Assembly (NCBI GenBank): GCA_965240325.2
Contig: OZ251245.1
Coordinates: 868,001-932,000 of the forward strand
Direction of reading: 5' to 3'
From: Rebecca billardiae RCC1528
Taxonomy: Eukaryota; Haptophyta
DNA: 64,000 nucleotides
Below are positions 52,710-64,000 of this stretch, piece after piece. The notes under the pieces were generated by a model, which did no database searches, was not told the origin of the DNA, and saw nothing but the letters and a program-made list of their open reading frames with translations. The translations under genes and the position numbers were made by a program. Numbering within the stretch: the first letter of the stretch is position 1; every line of letters begins with the position of its first letter.

Positions 52710-54691
52710 TATATGATTAAACTTTTCTGAGGATAGCGCACCAGCAATTTCCCTTGACCGCCATCCGGGCCGAAGTGGCGCAAAATGGCGGTTGCCCCGT
52801 TTGGGCGCCCTTCCGCGCCTTCGAGCGGCTCGTGCGCGTCGGAAAGTGCGCCGAAGCGTATCCGGAGCATGCTCCATCGACGCGTCGCACTGCCGGGCCC
52901 TCGCATGCGAGCCCATGCGGACGTCTGAGTGCGCCTCGCTGCGCACGGTACAGCTTGACGGTACACGGCACGATTGGGCCCGCGAGCAGCCTCGTGCGCG
53001 CGACCGAGCCAGAGGTGGTCGTCAAGAGTAGCACGAGCGGCGGCACACGAGCGGGGCTGGTCGTTGCCGAATATCTGACGCACCAATCGACCTCGCCCAG
53101 CGCTATCTGCTCGTTTGTGCACGTGTTGGAAAGGATGAGCAGCTGCGTGCAAACGCCGAGCGCGCAGATGAGGCGTGGGCGAGCGAAGGGGCGGCGAGGG
53201 CCGGCGCGTGCGCGCGCGTAAATTCGAGCCTCCCCATACGCATCGAAACACACCGCGCTCGCTCGTCGAGCTGCGCACGGGTATCGGTGCGCGCGCGCCA
53301 ACGCGGCGCGCCGTGAACGCGCCCGGCGAATGCACACCTGCTCGCGCGCGCACGCGCACGTGATGGACCGAGGAGGTCGCGCGAGCATGCGCGATGTGTC
53401 TGGATTGAGCGTGTAGGAGGTGTAGGCTGCGCTCCGCACGCGCTCCGCCACCGTGCACCGCGCTGCTCCTCGTCCACGCGATCGCCGCCGAGCCCAGATT
53501 CAAACGCGCGCGAGCCCGCGAGCGCGCCTCCGAGCAGCGCTTGCAGCAATCGTGTCGAAGGCTTGGCGAGAGGCAGATGTGCATGGCAAGTAGCGCAATG
53601 GGGGTGCCCATCACGCACACACACCCGCGCACGCTCGCCGCACCACCTCGTCGTGCCCACGTTCAGCGCGCGGGGCGCACTTTGCGCCTCGAGCAGCTGC
53701 CGAGCGGCTCCCGCGCGCGGCGCGCGCAGCGAGTAGAACTCAGCCAATGGTCCGAGGGCGAGCCGGCCGAGCGTCGTGCGTGACGCACATGGACCTGGTG
53801 CAACGCCGCGTACCACTCGCAGCCACCATCGCGCCCGTACCAGCGAGCTGTGGCCGCCGCCGACACCCCAAAGCAGCCCAGCCGTCAGCGCGCGACAGCC
53901 GACGAGCGCGCGACGCGCGCGTGCACCACCGTGATGAGCACGGATGAGCGCGCGCGCCCGTGTCGTAGCTCAGGTGGGGTCCCCCGATCGCACGCACCAC
54001 CGCGCTGCCACGCCTTCGACCATCTTGTGTCACCACGCGGGCACACGCCGGGCAGGCGGCGGGGGCAGCCCGCTCGGCAAACGGTCAGCGCGCAGCGAGG
54101 ATGGAGTCCGGCGAGGGGCGACCGGAGTGTCCGGCGCGACGGAGGTGGTCCATGCCGTGGTCGCCGACGCGTTCCTCACCACCTCCGAGGCCGTGGTGGC
54201 CGCCCGGGAGAAGGAATGCTCCCAGTCGCACCCTTTGCAGTGCTCCTTTGCGCGTGCACGCAACGGCGAGGAGCGGAAGCGTTAGAGGGCACTTTCTGTG
54301 CAGTTCAGGCGTTCTTTCCCCAAAATGTAGAATGCGCGGAGAAGTGCCCTCTAACGATTTTCGTGTGCAGCCGTGCCGCGCGCGCGAGGAAGGCCACATG
54401 CGGCTCCTTGCACATCTGCTGCAGATCGGCTTGTGCTCGGCGAGCGCGGCGAGGAGGAAGGTGCGCGCTCGCGAGCTGGCGCACCTGGGAGTCCTCGCGG
54501 CCTCCGAGCAGAAAGAGCGCGTCGAGCGCAACGCCGCAGGTCGCACGGTCGCGATCTCGCGAGAGCGGTGGTGCGAGGGCGGGCCTCGCCATCGCGCGTT
54601 TCTGCGTCCAAACGCGGCCTCCGTAAAATCCGGATGGCGGTCAAGGGATTTTGCTGGTGCGCTATCCGCCTCAGAAAAGTTTAATCATATA
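52710..54691. mobile_element. TIR element 1 (about 2.0 kb) with about 60-bp inverted ends
   Basis: The left end 52710-52768 (ttaaacttttctgagg, then gcgcaccagcaattt) is matched by the right end 54630-54691 in reverse complement, with a few indels. The interior is homologous to TIR element 2 over most of its length and holds a 15-bp/47-nt hairpin (54280-54356). Many frames are open on both strands; none has transposase motifs, so it appears non-autonomous. It contains the uninterrupted CAGATCG site (54422-54428) that is split by an insertion in element 2. Confidence 0.85.
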
Positions 54692-54692
54692 G

Positions 54693-54998
54693 TATATCGC
54701 CCGCGCGCGCATGGCGCACGTGCGCCCGGGGGCACGCGCCCGCGGGGGCGCTGCATACGACGACTACTTCGAGACGACGGCTGACGACGCGTGGCACCGC
54801 GACCACCGCGGTGGCGCGTGCGCGTCGACGCCAGACGGTGCGTCGAGCTTCCGCTCGGCGATGGAGTGATGGGCGACTATGAGGGGGGGGACGACGGCGA
54901 GGAGCGCTGATCCTGGTGTTTGTCTCTGCTGCTCGATCTGCTGCTACAGCTTGCTGACTCTGACGCCTGCCCGTTGCATACCACGTCGTTAGTATAAC
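54693..54998 (+). mobile_element. LINE-like 3' end, copy 1 (coding tail plus 3' UTR)
   Basis: The plus strand reads a short coding tail ending at TGA 54867-54869 ([43 protein letters not shown]). A 3' segment follows with ctgatcctggtgtttgtctc and ends gcataccacgtcgtta. The same tail and end recur at 61.1-61.4 kb (minus), and the end alone at 57.1 kb (minus) and, diverged, at 20.95 kb. Being repeated only as 3' ends fits 5'-truncated LINE copies; the family is not identified. Confidence 0.6.
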
Positions 54999-55021
54999 AC
55001 AGTAAAGAAATCGATTTTCGG

Positions 55022-57016
55022 CGTTACCGTAACCCGTCCGCACTTCCGCCCAGTGGGGATGCGCTGGAATTTTTTTCATGCCCCGTTCGCGGCACTTCGC
55101 GCCGCGCACAGTGGAGAAAGATCGGGCCGGAAGCCGTTTGAGCATGGTCGGTCGCGCGCACGCCCATTCGAATCGATGGCGCGCTCCGAGCGGCGGGCGT
55201 GCGCGCATGACTGCCGCGAGGGGGGCGGCGAGGCGTCGGCCGGCTTGCCAAGGCGGTTCCCTGGGGCGGCGTCACCCTCCCCCGCCCCTCCTCGCCCACC
55301 CTCGCTCCACGGGCGGCCACACGTGACCTGTTCAGATGACTTCACGGGGGCCGCGCGGCACGCGCGCGGAGAGGCGAGGAAGTGGTGTTTCGCGGAAAAA
55401 CGCAACGTCGCATTGTGCTCAACTCATGTGGGCACCCGCTCCACAAGTTTGTACGCCGCCAAACCGCACACAGCGGCCTGAGCAGCTCCCAGACTGACTT
55501 TCGCTCTTGAAGCCTGTTTTTGGGCCAGATCTTGGTGTGGATGTAGCGCGGCGAGGAGGCGCCGGGCGCGCGCCCGAGCTGCGTGCTGCCACTCGCCATG
55601 ACCCATAGACATCGTCCGTCGCGAACGACCCGGCTCGCCTCGACCTCTCCGACTCGCCGGGCAGCCACGACCGAGCGCGCAGCCAACGGTGTCCAAACAG
55701 AGGCTTCTCAGACCGCGTGGGATGGGCATAGGCGCGAGAGAGGGCGCCCAGCGCGCTCTTGAGATGCACAGGAGCACGCACTGATGCGTATGGAACCATC
55801 CCATCACGATCGCCCCGACCTGGCGCGCCCTATCTGGCCCGTCAGGCTGCCCGCGCCGCCGCCGCCGGGCCGCGCCGCCGCCACGCCGCCGCCGCACCGC
55901 GGGCACGCGGGTAAGTCTGTATTCAACAAATACAGAATTTCCGGTGCGGCCCTCTTTTGGGCGGCAAGGTCGGTCTGGTCGACACCTGCCGCGCGGCATG
56001 GGCCACGGCGCGGCGAGGTGGCGGCTGGCGCACCGCGGCGTGGGCGGGATGGCTCGAGGACACCACCGCCCCGCCTCCCACGCCGCGCCGTGCGCGTGCG
56101 CCGTGCTCTCGTCGCGTACCGATTTTCCTGCGGCGAGCGACGTCCAACAGCGCGACCATGCCATCGCGCGACGAGGTGCGTTCAGCTCGGCGATTTGTCG
56201 TATTTGTTGAATACATGCGGGTACGAATCGGCCGCAAGATGGCCTCGACGTACACGTCGAGAGCCACGCGCGCGGTGTGGAGTGGCACGCGACGCGGAGA
56301 GGGCGGGTGCGGTGCCGCGGGCGCGCGACTGGTCTAGAACATCCCAATGAAGCGCGGGACGGCGCTGCGCGCCTGTGCTCGCCGCCGTCTCCTCGCAGTC
56401 GAAAATATCTGTGCACCCTTCTGTCTGGCTAGTCGACCGGCCGGCACGCGGCACGCGAGCAGTGTGTGTGGGGAGGAGTGTGACATGGCAGGCTGTGGCG
56501 AGGTGGATGGCCGTGCAGGTCTACGCTAGGAAGGGCCGCTCCCGCGCTCGCGCGGTGCCTCGCGCACGCATCGTCGAGGACGAGCGTGTTTGAATGGCTC
56601 CGCGGAGAAGGCTTACGATCGCTCGTTGATGGGCAGCGCGCGACACGTGCACACGACGAAGGTGACGACCAGGCACTCCGGCGAGGGCGGCTGTGCTGGT
56701 AGCCGACTGCATTCGGAGTAAGATGCGCCATCTTACGCGCCGCTTCGCCTCGCTGCATCGCCGCACTGAGCAGCAGGGCTCCACGCTCACGAATGGCTCA
56801 CCACGAGCCGTACGTGACCGGCCAGCCGCGTGCAACCCGGCGAGGCAGAGCCAGAGAGGGGCGGAGGGATGGGGAGGCTGGGTGGGATGTTGCAGTCCCA
56901 TGCCCGGGGCACTCGCCAGGCGCCTGCGCGACCACCGTAGCGCCGTCTGTGCGCTCGTGCGGCCCGCGCGAGAAATTCCCCGAAAATCGGCTCGTGTCGG
57001 ACGGGTTACGGTAACG
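55022..57016. mobile_element. TIR element 3 (about 2.0 kb) with perfect 19-bp TIRs
   Basis: Bases 55022-55040 (cgttaccgtaacccgtccg) and 56998-57016 are exact reverse complements. The TIR begins with the near-palindrome gttaccgtaac. The interior contains a smaller inverted pair (55918-55932/56198-56212). No transposase motif was found on either strand. Many open frames here are GC artefacts. Confidence 0.72.
55908..56224. repeat. Short inverted pair inside TIR element 3, flanked by gcgggta
   Basis: gtattcaacaaatac (about 55918) and gtatttgttgaatac (about 56199) are exact reverse complements. The word gcgggta lies just outside each. It may be a small nested insertion of about 300 bp; the spacing to the flanks is unequal (5 versus 2 nt), so this is tentative. 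Confidence 0.5.
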
Positions 57017-57105
57017 ATAATCCCGTTTTTGTTGGCACTGTGAATGTCGTATGTACTATGTAGTACATGCTGCCGTATCGGGCATACTATCGCATAGTAT
57101 ATATT

Positions 57106-57195
57106 AACGACGTGGTATGCAACGGGCAGGCGTCAGAGTCAGCAAGCTGTAGCGGCAGATCGAGCAGCAGAGACAAACACCAGGATCAGCGCTGA
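57106..57195 (-). mobile_element. LINE-like 3' end, copy 2 (end only)
   Basis: ttaacgacgtggtatgcaac through ...caccaggatcagcgct repeats the terminal about 85 bp of copies 1 and 3. It stops abruptly where the left TIR of element 2 starts (57196). Confidence 0.65.
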
Positions 57196-58938
57196 TTAAA
57201 CTTTCTTCAGGAATGCGCACCAGAAAAAGCCTTAAGAATCCGCGCGGCCCAAGATGGGGTCGGCGGCCACGACGGCGGTTATGCGCCCTCGCGCGCGGCT
57301 TCGAGCGGCTCGTGCGCGCCATGAAGTGCGCCAAACCATGCTCGCGACATGCTCGTTCGTCGACGCTGTTCGTTGGACGATCGCATGCCAGCCCACGCCA
57401 ACGTCTGAGTGCGCCTCGCCGCGCACGGTACAGCTTTACGGTACACGGCACAATTCGGCCGCGAGCAGCCTCGTGCGCGCGACCGAGCCAGAGGTGGTCG
57501 CCGAGAGTAGCACGAGTGGCGGCACACGCGCGGGCCTGATCGTTGCCGAATATCTGACGCACCAATCGACCTCGCCCAGCGCCATCTGCTCGTTTGCGCA
57601 CGTGTCGGAAAGAATTGAGCAGCTGCCTGCAAACGCCGAGCGCGCAGATGAGGCGTGGGCGAGCGAAGGGGCGGCGAGGGCCGGCGCGTGCGCGCGCGTA
57701 AATTCGAGCCTCCCCATACGCATCGAAACACACCACGCTCGCTCGTCGAGCTGCGCACGGGTATCGGTGCGCGCGCGCCAACGCGGCGCGCCGTGCTCGC
57801 GCCCGGCAGCTGCAAACCTGCTCGCGCGCGCACGCGTGCGTGATGGACCGAGGAGGTCGCGCGAGCATGCGCGATGTGTCTGGATGGAGCGTGTAGGAGG
57901 TGTAGGCTGCGCTCCGCACGCGCTCCGCCACCGTGCACCGCGCTGCCCCTCGCCCACGCGGTCGCCGCCGAGCCCAGATTCAAACGAGTGCGAGCGCTCG
58001 AGCACACCTCCGAGCAGCAGTCGCAGCTATCGTGTCGAAGGCGTGGCGAGAGGCAGATGTGCATGGCAATTAGCGCCATGGTGGTGCCCATCACGCGCAC
58101 ACACTCGCGCACGCTCGCTACACCATGCACCTCGTCGCGCCCACGTGCAGCGCGCGGGGCGCGCTTCGCGCCCGGAGCAGCTGCCGAGCGGCTGCTGCGC
58201 GCGGCGCGCGCGGCGAGTAGGGCTCAGCCAATGGTCCGAGGGCGAGCCTGCCGAGCGTCGTGCGTGGCGCGCGCGGACCTAGTACAACGCCGCGTACCAC
58301 TCGCTGCCACCATAGGGCCCGTACCGGCGAGCTGTGGCCGCCGCAGACACCAAAATGCAGCCCAACGGTCAGCGCGCGACAGCCGACGAGCGCGTGACGC
58401 GCGCGTCCACCACCGTGATGAGCACGGACGAGCGCGCGCGCCCGTGTCGTAGCTCAGATGAGGTCCCCCGATCGCACGCACCACCGCGCTGCCACGCCTT
58501 CGATGACCATCTTGTGTCACCATGTGGCCGCTCGCCGCTCGCGCCGAGCGGCTGGCGGCGCAGCTGCACGACCGGCAAACAGTCAGCGCACAGCAAGGGT
58601 GGAGTCCGGCGAGGGTCGGCCGGACTGTCCGGCGCCACCAAGGTGGGCCACGCGGTGGTCACCGGCGCGCTCGTCACCACGCTCGAGGCCATGGAGGCCG
58701 CCCACGAGCAGAAATGCTCACTGCATCTGCCTGTGCAGTGCCTTTGCAGTGCTCCTGTGCGCGCGCGCGCAGCGCCAACGAGCGAAAGCGTTTGCCGTGA
58801 CCTAGTCCGGGGCTCAAGGGTACCACCATCAAAGAATGGAATGCGCGCAAAGGTCACGGCAAACAAATTTTGTGTCGCCCGTGCCGCGCGCGCGCAAGCA
58901 CGGCCAATGCGGCGAGCTGCAACATCTGCTGCAGATCG

Positions 58939-60735
58939 TAGGGGGTCCAGGCCCTCAGCCTAGCGGTTGGGGATATTCGACAGGCCTGCCATGTAGGTGT
59001 CTGTCGAGGCTGTCGCCTGTTGAAGTGCCCTCTAGTATGCCCCCCAGCCCAGCCCAGCCGTCAGAAGCACTCAAAACCGACTCCGCGTGCCGTCGCGCCG
59101 TCGTGCGGGCGCGCTGCCGGCCACTTAGTGTCACATAGAGATTCAGCGAAGTGGTACCCACCCGTGATGGCGGCTAGATGACGGAATGCGGTCGGTAGTA
59201 CTTATTGACAACCGTTGCCACTCAGTCGAATGAATTTATGATGCAGCGACTGAATATTTGGCGCACCATGCTGGGCGCGTAGAAATTCAGGAGAAACAGC
59301 AGCAAGATCGAGCATGTTACCCATTTATATACAGGTAGGTACCCGTAACTATGAGCATGTGTGTACCCGTACATAATAACGGTCGATGCGAGTCCATATG
59401 TATTCAAATCAATGTCTATATATGTGGGTACGTTCGAATATACGGGCGCCGGAGATGAATATGCGGGCTCGGTCGCAACACTCGACTCAGCCGGCACCGG
59501 CGCCGCGTCGCCAGTCGTCCTACCCCAGCCCATGAGCCCATGCGAGGCCACCACCGGTCTACGATTACCGCGGCTGCAGCGCCCAGCCACCGAGGCGGCC
59601 TCCGGCTCCGGCTCGGCGAGCTGCTCGGCGGCGAGCTTCGCGCTCTCTGACTCTGCTGCCACGCCCGCCGTGCTACACGCCTTGACCATAGTGCGGTCCG
59701 CGCGCTGCTCCGCTGTGATCGCCGCCAGATCCTCACGCCGCGCCTTGGCCTCGGATGTGCCTGCGCGGCTGTTGGCGGCCGTGATGGCGCCGGCGGGCTC
59801 GGCGTCGCGCGCCTGCTCCGCGGTGAGCGTGACGTCCGTGCGCGTTCTTTGCTTCGCACATCCGTGCTGCAGCCCCACTATCCAGGCGTGCGCCTCGGCC
59901 GTGCACAGAGAACAGGCAGGGCCAAGGAAGCGGCCACTCGAGGCGGAACGCGAGAGATTCAAACCAGTAGTGCACCACCTTCTTGTTCAACAGGCCATCC
60001 TTGCCGAGCTGGGTCCATCCTGAGCGCCGTGGCGTTCTCGTGTGCCTTGAGTTGTTGCCAGAGCGCGCGGACATCGCCCAGCGAGAGGAGGTTGATGCGC
60101 TCGCGCAGCCGGCACCGGTAAGAAACTAGCGGCAGGCATCGTGATGATTACATTCAGCGTCTCGGCGTCGGAGAGAGGCGGCACACGCGACGGCGCGCGC
60201 TCGCCAACGCCTGCATGAGTGAATGCGGCAGTGGAAAGCATGCGTGCGGGAGTACCGCGGGGCCATCAGGGGGGCAGGTACGTGCGCAGGAACGCTACAC
60301 ATGGAAGGAGTATGTGTTGGGGACCGCGTATGCGCACCGTATGCGTGCGCGGCGCGCGCGCATCACCTGCAAGGGGAGCACCCTCCTCCATCTCGAGCGC
60401 ATGAGCCAGCTTGAACGCACTGGCACGCGTGCAACCTCGCGGTTTCAATGTCCGACGCCGGCGACCGATATGTCCGGGGACTTCATGGTGGTCACGTAGA
60501 CTCGCTCGATCGGGCGCTCTCGACGCTCGTACGCGCTCTGTCGCGCCGAGGCGACGGTGGTGGTGACCGTCCAGTCGTGCATCTCCGTCGCCGCCAGCCC
60601 ACTGAACAGCCCGACCCGGCAGCTCGCCGCGTACGCTCGCGGCGCTCGAATTTATATGGCGAAACTCGCGCTCACTCCACTTGAAAACCCGTCGAGGCAT
60701 TTTTTCGATTTTATTTTGGTGTGCTGGACCCCCTA
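58939..60735. mobile_element. Nested TIR element 4 with 12-bp TIRs and 7-bp target duplication
   Basis: The ends are TAGGGGGTCCAG (58939-58950) and CTGGACCCCCTA (60724-60735). Both sides carry CAGATCG (58932-58938 and 60736-60742), present once, uninterrupted, at the matching place in element 1 (54422-54428). That is an empty site. The element carries a minus-strand ORF (59222-59962) and is related to the diverged block at 25.7-26.5 kb. Confidence 0.87.
59222..59962 (-). CDS. Hypothetical protein inside nested TIR element 4
   Basis: This open frame of 246 residues is not recognised. The first half is an Ala/Glu/Arg-rich likely coiled coil (LTAEQARDAEPAGAITAA, REDLAAITAEQRADRT, AKLAAEQLAEPEPEAA). 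The second half is Tyr-rich (VYSNVPTYIDIDLNTYG) and ends with a hydrophobic segment (WVTCSILLLFLLNFY). A related but broken reading (NVPTYRNEFEYIVN) survives in the 26-kb copy. Other protein-like pieces upstream on the same strand (LLNKKVVHYWFESLAFRLEW, about 59905-59995; INLLSLGDVRALWQQLKAHE, about 60035-60095) may be earlier exons. If so, this is the last exon of the element's own gene, which is inference. Confidence 0.4.
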   Translation of the reverse strand: MNLSRSASSGRFLGPACSLCTAEAHAWIVGLQHGCAKQRTRTDVTLTAEQARDAEPAGAITAANSRAGTSEAKARREDLAAITAEQRADRTMVKACSTAGVAAESESAKLAAEQLAEPEPEAASVAGRCSRGNRRPVVASHGLMGWGRTTGDAAPVPAESSVATEPAYSSPAPVYSNVPTYIDIDLNTYGLASTVIMYGYTHAHSYGYLPVYKWVTCSILLLFLLNFYAPSMVRQIFSRCIINSFD

Positions 60736-61001
60736 CAGATCGGCTCGTGCTCGACGAGGGCGGCGAGGAGACGGGTGCGCGCTCGCGAGCGAGCGTACCT
60801 GAGAGTGGTATCGGCATCCGATCAGGAAGAGCGGGTCGATCTGCCCGCAGCTCGTCGCACGATCGCGAGAGCGCACGTGCGGTCGACGAGGAAGAAGGCC
60901 CGCATCGTGGCGTTTCCGCCAGTGGCGGGCCGGCTCGAGATTTGACGGCGAAACTCCAGCGGATTCTTAAGGCTTTTTCTGGTGCGCATTCCTGAAGAAA
61001 G

Positions 61002-61006
<5 letters not shown>

Positions 61007-61056
<50 letters not shown>
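61007..61056. repeat. (TA)n microsatellite, about 50 bp
   Basis: It lies exactly between the right TIR of element 2 and the LINE-like 3' terminus (ttaacgacgtgg), as if it were the element's tail. Confidence 0.95.
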
Positions 61057-62621
<1,565 letters not shown>

Positions 62622-62685
<64 letters not shown>

Positions 62686-62689
62686 GATA

Positions 62690-62765
<76 letters not shown>
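62622..62765. repeat. (TA)n microsatellite interrupted by ctgatatctga
   Basis: TA tracts at about 62622-62683 and 62695-62765 are separated by a short ctgatatctga interruption. Confidence 0.95.
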
Positions 62766-62768
<3 letters not shown>

Positions 62769-63376
62769 AGTGGCACCGGAAGGGACGATGTTGCGGATAA
62801 GCCTTTTCGTCGCCCCGGCGCTCCCCCAGTGGGAAAAAGGATTTTCCGTGGTTTTCACGATGGCTGCCGAACCACCTGGCCTCGGCCGGCGGACGCCTCT
62901 CGAACGGACTTCGCTGGCTCGCGCGAAGTCGCCGTCGACGGTGTGGTGCGAGTCGCGCGACGGCCCGTGCGCGATGAGGAGTGCGCCGCGCGCCGTGCGC
63001 GCTTACCACAAGCCCCGCCCCTGCACCTCGCCCAAATCGCCCGCGCAGAGTGCCACCTCTCTCGACTCGCTCAGGTCACATGCCCGCCTCGGGCACGGAC
63101 GGGCGTGCTCAAACACGGTGTACGACTTTGGGCAGGCGGGGCTCGTGAACCTAATAAGTCATTGTCGGGCGCCGCGCGGCGTGGTGGGCGGGATGGGCGT
63201 GGTATACACGGATCACGCCGGGCCGACACGGGTTGCGCTTTTCTCATTGTGTGAGCTGGCCACGATGCCCGGCGGCACGTCCTCGGTCGTGCCCGCTGGC
63301 AGCTGCTCCCGCGACCCGCGCGCACAGCTGCGTGTGATTCATCGCGCGGACACCTGCGCGATCGCGTGTCTGGCGC

Positions 63377-63890
63377 ATGCCTACACCAGTGGGTCTCTCT
63401 GCAGGGCCGTTGCGTTCCGGTACGGTCACCCGCTGGCGCAGCAGGGCCGCTTTTCAGGTGTCGATGGCTCCGATCGGCACGGCGCGAGCGACTCTCCACG
63501 ACTTTGGGCAGCCCTTGCCGACGAAGCCAATACGAGTGTACCTGACCGCGCGCGCGCTGATGATAGCGGGTGTGATGCTGCACGGCGTCGCAGCGGGCTG
63601 CCACGCCTGGAGCATCCTGCGGCACGTTCCAACCGGATGCGCGCGCTGCGGCATGCGCTCACGTGTGCGCGAGCACGCCCACCACACCTGCCTGCGCGAC
63701 GCGCGCGCAGGCGATACCGATGCTTCCAGTGGGCAAGGGGGCGATCGTGTGGACGCGGCAAGATGTCTGTGCCTACGAGCCTCTCGTGGCGCCCACGATA
63801 CATCCGTTTGGCAGACCGTCGAGCAGCAGTGTGATCGCAGCAGGTGCTTTGCGTTTGCTCGGTGACGACGCAGTACGACCGCCAATCTGA
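63377..63890 (+). CDS. Possible two-exon hypothetical gene end
   Basis: The segment GTARATLHDFGQPLPTKPIR with TARALMIAGVMLHGVAAG (63470-63600) can be joined to IPMLPVGKGAIVWTRQDV (63714-) and a stop at 63888-63890 by a short phase-0 intron, 63665-63710 (GTGCGC...GCGCAG). The splice words match the window's other introns, but 46 nt is unusually short and no family is recognised. The start is unknown. An earlier segment (YDFGQAGLVNLISHC, about 63120) may also belong. Confidence 0.22.
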
Positions 63891-64000
63891 GCTCAAGCAC
63901 TGCTGTGGTCGACGAGCTGCGCGGCGAAGCGTGCGCGCGAGCCACGCGTGTGCTTGCATTGGCCTGTGACTCAACGACTTCGAGCGGGTGGCTTGGAACG

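Larger units (their letters stand above)
57196..61006. mobile_element. TIR element 2 (3.8 kb) with 48-bp TIRs, carrying a nested insertion
   Basis: The left end 57196-57243 (ttaaactttcttcagg...) and right end 60959-61006 are reverse complements. The ends resemble those of element 1 (ttaaactt..., gcgcaccag), and the interior (57250-58938 and 60736-60950) aligns with 52770-54640, so the two are one family. Without the nested 1.8-kb insertion it would be about 2.0 kb, like element 1. It has an internal 14-bp/47-nt hairpin at 58790-58864. Confidence 0.83.

Noticed and set aside
55424-56416. Minus-strand frame with MGWFHTHQ, reminiscent of a JAMM/MPN protease motif
   Set aside because: Only the HTH-like stub is present. 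The downstream S-x-x-D/x-H-D pattern and the rest of the MPN fold are absent, and the frame lies inside a TIR element with many chance frames.
57254-58282. Plus-strand frame of 342 codons in TIR element 2
   Set aside because: The matching region of the sister element breaks this frame, and the opposite strand looks equally open. No family motif.

Overview
This window is GC-rich nuclear DNA from a eukaryote, most likely a microalga. Evidence for a eukaryote is direct: splicing factors (SF3B5, SNW1/SKIP), ER and mitochondrial proteins (ALG8, RCE1, MRS2), a tRNA-derived SINE-like repeat, and at least seven genes that read correctly only across spliceosomal-type introns. The introns I could place are 98-360 nt, mostly begin GTGCGC and end in a GC-rich CAG, and rejoin exons in frame. 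Very high coding GC with strong GC3, AT-richer intergenic islands, (TA)n microsatellites, Ser-Pro-Pro-Pro stalks and ankyrin/LRR/RTX-type surface proteins fit a haptophyte (perhaps a pavlovophyte) or a similar GC-rich stramenopile alga. I cannot fix the species from sequence alone.

Layout. 1-11.4 kb is dense and conserved: an LCAT-family acyltransferase running off the left edge (-), a large ankyrin-repeat protein (-), SF3B5 (+), an MRS2/CorA magnesium channel (-) and SNW1/SKIP (+). MRS2 and SNW1 diverge around a large inverted repeat and a perfect hairpin. 11.4-27.8 kb is accessory. It holds an LRR receptor-like gene (15969-20308) built from eleven near-identical one-LRR exons, flanked by two inverted, decayed copies of an unknown gene (13475-14983 and 22965-24446), plus scattered repeats. 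27.8-43.2 kb is again gene-dense: FHIT-like hydrolase (-), short-chain dehydrogenase (+), ALG8 (+), a giant SNM1-nuclease/BRCT/SWIM/RING protein (+), a double-hotdog/START acyl-CoA thioesterase (+), RCE1 CAAX protease (+), and two tandem GT25-like glycosyltransferases (-), the first with an in-frame stop.

43.2-46.8 kb holds a second foldback repeat, a truncated pogo/Tigger-like DDE transposase (-) and a SINE-like copy. 46.8-50.6 kb is a four-exon gene (-) for a secreted, membrane-anchored RTX-repeat protein. From 52 kb to about 61.4 kb the window is a transposon island. It contains a 0.4-kb MITE, three elements of about 2-3.8 kb with perfect or near-perfect terminal inverted repeats, one further element nested inside the last (with a 7-bp target duplication proved by an empty site in its sister copy), and several copies of one LINE-like 3' end that abut (TA)n tracts. 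61.4-64 kb holds microsatellites and no gene I can support.

The genes are not an operon-like set. They are ordinary housekeeping genes (splicing, N-glycosylation, prenyl-protein processing, lipid metabolism, DNA repair) interleaved with fast-evolving surface proteins and mobile DNA. The strongest novelty candidates are the SNM1-BRCT-SWIM-RING fusion, the exon-per-LRR array, and a transposon pair whose internal hairpin keeps its geometry while its stem sequence has been replaced.
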